From: Planctomycetota bacterium
GTDB lineage: Bacteria > Planctomycetota > Phycisphaerae > Sedimentisphaerales > Anaerobacaceae
NCBI GenBank assembly: GCA_003644295.1
Contig: QNBZ01000006.1
Span: 1-16,228 of the forward strand
Direction: 5' to 3'
Length of the DNA: 16,228 nt
This document shows, piece after piece, positions 12,503 to 16,228 of this stretch (positions within the stretch are counted from its first letter, which is position 1; each line of letters begins with the position of its first letter). The notes under the pieces were generated by a model that saw nothing but the letters and a program-made list of their open reading frames with translations, ran no database searches and was not told where the DNA came from. The position numbers were made by a program, and so were the translations under genes.

Positions 12503-15500
12503 ATGAAACGCAAAATGATTACAATCGACGGAAATACGGCAGCGGCTTCTGTAGCTCACGCAACGAATGAAGTGATTGCCATATATCCGATTACGCCGAG
12601 TTCGCCTATGGGTGAGATTGCCGACGCCAAATCAGCTAAAGGCGAGCCGAATATCTGGGGGGCAGTTCCCTCGGTTACGGAGATGCAGTCCGAAGGCGGA
12701 GCATCCGGCGCCGTGCACGGCGCACTAGCAGCGGGCGCCTTGACGACCACCTTTACCGCATCACAAGGGCTTTTGCTGATGATTCCGAATATGTACAAAA
12801 TCGCCGGCGAACTGCTGCCGACCGTTTTTCACGTCTCGGCAAGGTCATTGGCCTGCCAGGCACTTTCAATTTTCGGCGACCATTCCGACGTGATGGCCTG
12901 TCGCCAGACCGGCTTCGCTATGCTTTGTTCGGGTAACATTCAGGAAATTATGGATTTTGCGCTTATCGCCCAGGCCTCGACACTGAACAGTCGTGTTCCT
13001 TTCCTGCACTTTTTTGATGGTTTCAGGAACAGCCACGAGGTTCAGAAAGTAGAGGAGCTGACTTATGATGATATGCGTGCGATGATAGATGAAGACAAAA
13101 TTGCCCAGCATAAAGCCAGGGCGCTGTCGCCGGACAGGCCGCAGATTTGCGGCACCGCCCAGAATCCCGATGTGTATTTTCAGGGGCGTGAGACGGTCAA
13201 TAAATACTATTTAGCCGCTCCGCAGATTGTTCAAGATGCGATGGACAAATTTGCCGGAATTGTTGGCCGCAGCTACCACTTGTTCGACTACGTCGGGCCG
13301 AAAGATGCAGAGAAAGTTATTGTTATTATGGGCTCGGGCGCTGACACCGCGCACGAGACGGTCGAATTCCTAGCGTCTAAAGGCGAAAAGGTCGGCGTGG
13401 TAAAGGTACGGCTTTACAGGCCATTCAGCATTAAACACTTTATTAACCGGCTGCCGAAGAGCGTTAAAAAAATTGCGGTGCTGGACAGAACGAAAGAGCC
13501 GGGCTCAATCGGAGAGCCGTTATATCTGGACGTTCGTACCGCTGTCGGCGAAGCGATGGCCAGCAGCAAAACGGCTTTCGAGAAATATCCAGTTATTGTC
13601 GGCGGTCGATACGGATTAGGGTCGAAGGAATTTACGCCGGCTATGGTGAAGGCGGTTTTTGATAACCTCGACGCCGCAGAACCCAAAAACAGTTTCACAG
13701 TTGGCATTATCGACGACGTTACAAATACCAGCTTGGAAGTGGATGAATCTTTCGATGTTTCTGATGAGGGGTTTTACTCGGCAATGTTCTGGGGACTCGG
13801 CTCGGACGGAACGGTCGGCGCAAACAGAAACTCCATAAAAATTATCGGCGAGCTGACAGATAATTACGCCCAGGCATACTTCGTTTATGATTCGCGAAAG
13901 GCCGGCGCAGTAACAGTATCGCATCTTAGATTTGGAAAGAAACTCATTCGAAGGCCCTACCTTGTGAGCAAGGCCGATTTTGTCGCCTGTCATAATCCGA
14001 GCTTTCTGGAAAAATACGATATGCTCTCGGCAGCAAAACAGGGGGCGACGTTTTTGTTGACAAGCAGCCATAATAAAGACGAGGTCTGGGATACTCTGCC
14101 GCAGAAGGCACAAAAACAGATAATCGAAAAGAAGCTGAAATTCTACGTTATCGACGCTATTTCGCTCGCCGCCGAGCTTGGCCTGGGTGGGCGAATTAAC
14201 GTGGTTATGCAGACCGCCTTTTTCAAAATCAGCAATATCATACCGCTCGATACCGCCGTCAAAGCTATCAAGGACGCTATCAGGAAAACTTACGGTAAAA
14301 AGGGCGAAAAAGTTGTCGAGATGAACAATTCCGCGGTCGATAGCGCTCTCGAAAAAATTTACGAAGTTAAAGTTCCGGATAAGGTAACAAGCAAAATAAA
14401 GATGCGGCTGCCGGTACCGCAGGATGCTCCAGATTTCGTTCGGGAAGTTACAGGAGAGCTTATAGCGCTTCGCGGCGATAAGCTGCCGGTGAGCAAAATG
14501 CCGGTTGACGGAAAGTTTCCGACCGGAACAACTCAATATGAGAAACGCAATATCGCCGTCAATATACCGGCGTGGGAGCCGGCTCTTTGTATTCAATGCG
14601 GCAGATGTTCTCTGCTTTGTCCGCACGCCGCTATAAGAATGAAGGCCTATGACGAGAAATATCTCGAGGGCGCTCCGGCAACATTCAAAAGCACCGAGGC
14701 GAAAGGTAAAGACCTTGCCGGTATGAAGTTCACTGTCCAGGTCGCTCCGGAGGACTGCACCGGCTGCGGAGTTTGCGTGGTCAATTGCCCTGCTGTCGAA
14801 AAGGACGAGAACAAGCAGCTAACAGGCCGAAAGGCATTGAATATGGTGCCGCAGGAGCCGCTCCGCAAACAGGAGCGTGAGAATTACAAGCACTTCCTGT
14901 CGATTCCAAATACCGAGGGCAAGCTATTCAAAGCCGATACCGTAAAGGGCAGTCAGTTGATTCAGCCATTGTTCGAGTATTCCGGTGCTTGTGCCGGCTG
15001 CGGAGAAACACCTTACGTAAAGCTGCTGACGCAACTGTTTGGCGACAGGGCTTTGATTGGAAATGCAACTGGCTGCTCATCAATTTACGGTGGCAACCTG
15101 CCGACAACACCTTACACAAAAAGGCCGGACGGCAGAGGACCGGCCTGGAGCAACAGCTTGTTCGAGGATAACGCTGAGTTTGCGATGGGGATGCGGCTAA
15201 CGGTCGATAAATTCAAAGAACACGCCCTTAAATTACTTGGTAAAGCAACTGAAGACGGTTTCATCAATGCCGCCCTGGCAGAAGAAATCCGAACGGCTGC
15301 ATTAGCCAACGACCCAGCACAGGAAGCTATCGAACAGCAGCGAAGCCGAGTAGAGACGTTAAAACAATCGCTTAAGAATAATCGAACATCAATAATCAGT
15401 AATCAATTATTAAGTATTGCTGATTTTCTTGTTCGCAAATCCGTCTGGGCGCTCGGCGGTGATGGCTGGGCTTACGATATCGGATACGGCGGACTGGACC

Positions 15501-16096
15501 ACGTCCTGGCAAGCGGAGCAAACGTTAATGTGCTTGTTTTAGATACCGAGGTTTATTCCAATACAGGCGGGCAGATGTCGAAGTCCACACCAAGGGCGGC
15601 GGTTGCAAAATTTGCGGCGGCAGGAAAGCCAAGGCCTAAAAAAGACCTGGGAATGATGGCTATGATTTATGGAAATACCTATGTTGCTAAGGTCGCTCTC
15701 GGCGCAAACCCCAATCAAACGGTAAAAGCGTTTGTTGAAGCAGAGGCCTATCCGGGACCTTCGCTTATAATTGCCTATTGTCATTGTATCGCTCACGGTA
15801 TCAATATGACCAAGGGCTATCAAGAGCAGAAAAAGGCCGTCGATTGCGGCCATTGGCCGTTGTACAGGTTCGACCCGCAACTCAGAGAGCAAGGTAAGAA
15901 CCCACTTCAGCTTGACTCGAAGGCGCCCACGCTTGATGTGGAGGAATATATTTACGGCGAAAATCGTTACCGTATACTGAAGCAATCGAATCCGGAAGCG
16001 GCGGCGAAACTACTCACGCTTGCGAAAAGCGACGCCGCACAGAGATACAGCTTGATGGAACAGCTCGCAGAACTGCCCTGCGGTGATAGTAAATGA
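12503..16096 (+). CDS. nifJ: Pyruvate:ferredoxin (flavodoxin) oxidoreductase, single-chain
   Basis: This enzyme oxidises pyruvate with CoA to acetyl-CoA and CO2 and passes electrons to ferredoxin. It is central to anaerobic metabolism. All domains sit in one 1197-residue chain, the usual length of homodimeric PFOR. The N-terminal pyruvate/thiamine domain has YPITPSSPMGE (about 28-38) and a further substrate-side domain follows. The ferredoxin-like domain has two 4Fe-4S motifs, Cys696/699/702/706 and Cys752/755/758/762. The C-terminal thiamine diphosphate domain contains GDGWAYDIG (986-994) and EVYSNTGGQ. The proximal cluster is probably held by Cys830, Cys833, Cys858 and the cysteine of HCIAHGI. 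The start has a good ribosome binding site. A lower-GC stretch (15361-15425, about residues 954-973) falls in a linker before the thiamine domain, but the length there is normal. Overall identity is certain. Physiological direction cannot be told. Confidence 0.97.
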   Translation: MKRKMITIDGNTAAASVAHATNEVIAIYPITPSSPMGEIADAKSAKGEPNIWGAVPSVTEMQSEGGASGAVHGALAAGALTTTFTASQGLLLMIPNMYKIAGELLPTVFHVSARSLACQALSIFGDHSDVMACRQTGFAMLCSGNIQEIMDFALIAQASTLNSRVPFLHFFDGFRNSHEVQKVEELTYDDMRAMIDEDKIAQHKARALSPDRPQICGTAQNPDVYFQGRETVNKYYLAAPQIVQDAMDKFAGIVGRSYHLFDYVGPKDAEKVIVIMGSGADTAHETVEFLASKGEKVGVVKVRLYRPFSIKHFINRLPKSVKKIAVLDRTKEPGSIGEPLYLDVRTAVGEAMASSKTAFEKYPVIVGGRYGLGSKEFTPAMVKAVFDNLDAAEPKNSFTVGIIDDVTNTSLEVDESFDVSDEGFYSAMFWGLGSDGTVGANRNSIKIIGELTDNYAQAYFVYDSRKAGAVTVSHLRFGKKLIRRPYLVSKADFVACHNPSFLEKYDMLSAAKQGATFLLTSSHNKDEVWDTLPQKAQKQIIEKKLKFYVIDAISLAAELGLGGRINVVMQTAFFKISNIIPLDTAVKAIKDAIRKTYGKKGEKVVEMNNSAVDSALEKIYEVKVPDKVTSKIKMRLPVPQDAPDFVREVTGELIALRGDKLPVSKMPVDGKFPTGTTQYEKRNIAVNIPAWEPALCIQCGRCSLLCPHAAIRMKAYDEKYLEGAPATFKSTEAKGKDLAGMKFTVQVAPEDCTGCGVCVVNCPAVEKDENKQLTGRKALNMVPQEPLRKQERENYKHFLSIPNTEGKLFKADTVKGSQLIQPLFEYSGACAGCGETPYVKLLTQLFGDRALIGNATGCSSIYGGNLPTTPYTKRPDGRGPAWSNSLFEDNAEFAMGMRLTVDKFKEHALKLLGKATEDGFINAALAEEIRTAALANDPAQEAIEQQRSRVETLKQSLKNNRTSIISNQLLSIADFLVRKSVWALGGDGWAYDIGYGGLDHVLASGANVNVLVLDTEVYSNTGGQMSKSTPRAAVAKFAAAGKPRPKKDLGMMAMIYGNTYVAKVALGANPNQTVKAFVEAEAYPGPSLIIAYCHCIAHGINMTKGYQEQKKAVDCGHWPLYRFDPQLREQGKNPLQLDSKAPTLDVEEYIYGENRYRILKQSNPEAAAKLLTLAKSDAAQRYSLMEQLAELPCGDSK

Positions 16097-16163
16097 TTAT
16101 TATTGATGAATTATACCAATTGGACTAAGTAAATGCGCTTTTTGACAGACAATCAATTATTGT

Positions 16164-16228
16164 GTCATGCCTGCGAAAGCAGGCATCCAGTACATATATA
16201 AACCTATGGATTCCCGCTTTCGCGGGAA
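16164..16228. repeat. REPIN-like pair of inverted hairpins
   Basis: ATGCCTGC-GAAA-GCAGGCAT (16167-16186) is an 8-bp stem with a GAAA loop. TTCCCGC-TTTC-GCGGGAA (16211-16228) is a 7-bp stem whose minus strand also has a GAAA loop. The two are inverted copies of one unit, each followed by ATCCA on its own strand, with about 20 AT-rich bases between. Their stem bases differ but remain paired. The second arm reaches the window edge and may be longer. Confidence 0.75.

Noticed and set aside
13616..14626. Antisense open frame of 336 codons inside nifJ
   Set aside because: It is a shadow of nifJ codon usage. It has no ribosome binding site or recognisable motif, and nifJ is certain.
15361..15425. 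Insertion of repeat DNA in nifJ (lower-GC stretch)
   Set aside because: The spacing between the proximal-cluster cysteines and the thiamine motif looks normal for the family and the frame is intact. It is probably just a variable linker.

Overview
The window looks like chromosomal DNA from a diderm anaerobe, most likely a planctomycete of the Phycisphaerae/Sedimentisphaerales type, possibly a metagenome-derived contig. This placement is inference. It rests on the unusually long SecA (1161 residues), an EF-hand/two-membrane-helix hypothetical protein whose layout I associate with planctomycetes, GC content judged by eye at about half, and intergenic spaces filled with short iterated or palindromic repeats. 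An oxygen-sensitive pyruvate:ferredoxin oxidoreductase and an oxygen-independent class II ribonucleotide reductase point to anaerobic life. An ADP-heptose epimerase points to lipopolysaccharide.

Layout. Positions 1-81 hold the 3' end of a plus-strand gene resembling the S1-domain tail of RNase R. Elongation factor P (197-757) follows with a clear promoter. SecA (851-4336) follows across a spacer with crossing inverted repeats. A 12-bp hairpin near 4366-4398 separates secA from a minus-strand block. In transcription order that block is a conserved-looking hypothetical protein (7208-6633, possibly leaderless), a small basic protein (6629-6435) and the B12-dependent ribonucleotide reductase nrdJ (6420-4564). 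A HicB/HicA toxin-antitoxin pair (7515-7897, plus strand) sits before a minus-strand hldD-tyrS operon (10162-7969).

The 520-base gap upstream of hldD is not empty. On the minus strand it carries a near-consensus sigma-70 promoter, a 31-codon ORF for a putative small membrane protein, a strong intrinsic terminator, a 20-bp perfect palindrome and then the hldD promoter. A 545-residue EF-hand/membrane protein (10683-12320, plus) ends on a minus-strand tRNA-Gly(CCC). The large pyruvate:ferredoxin oxidoreductase gene (12503-16096, plus) follows. The window ends in a REPIN-like pair of inverted hairpins.

Most of the genes are housekeeping: translation (efp, tyrS, tRNA-Gly), protein export (secA), DNA precursor synthesis (nrdJ), envelope sugar synthesis (hldD) and central anaerobic metabolism (nifJ). 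I found no CRISPR array, prophage or multi-gene defence locus beyond HicBA. The least explained items are the self-contained small-gene cassette at 10270-10490, the repeated helical-wing modules in SecA, the NrdJ without its usual cysteine tail, and the EF-hand/membrane protein.
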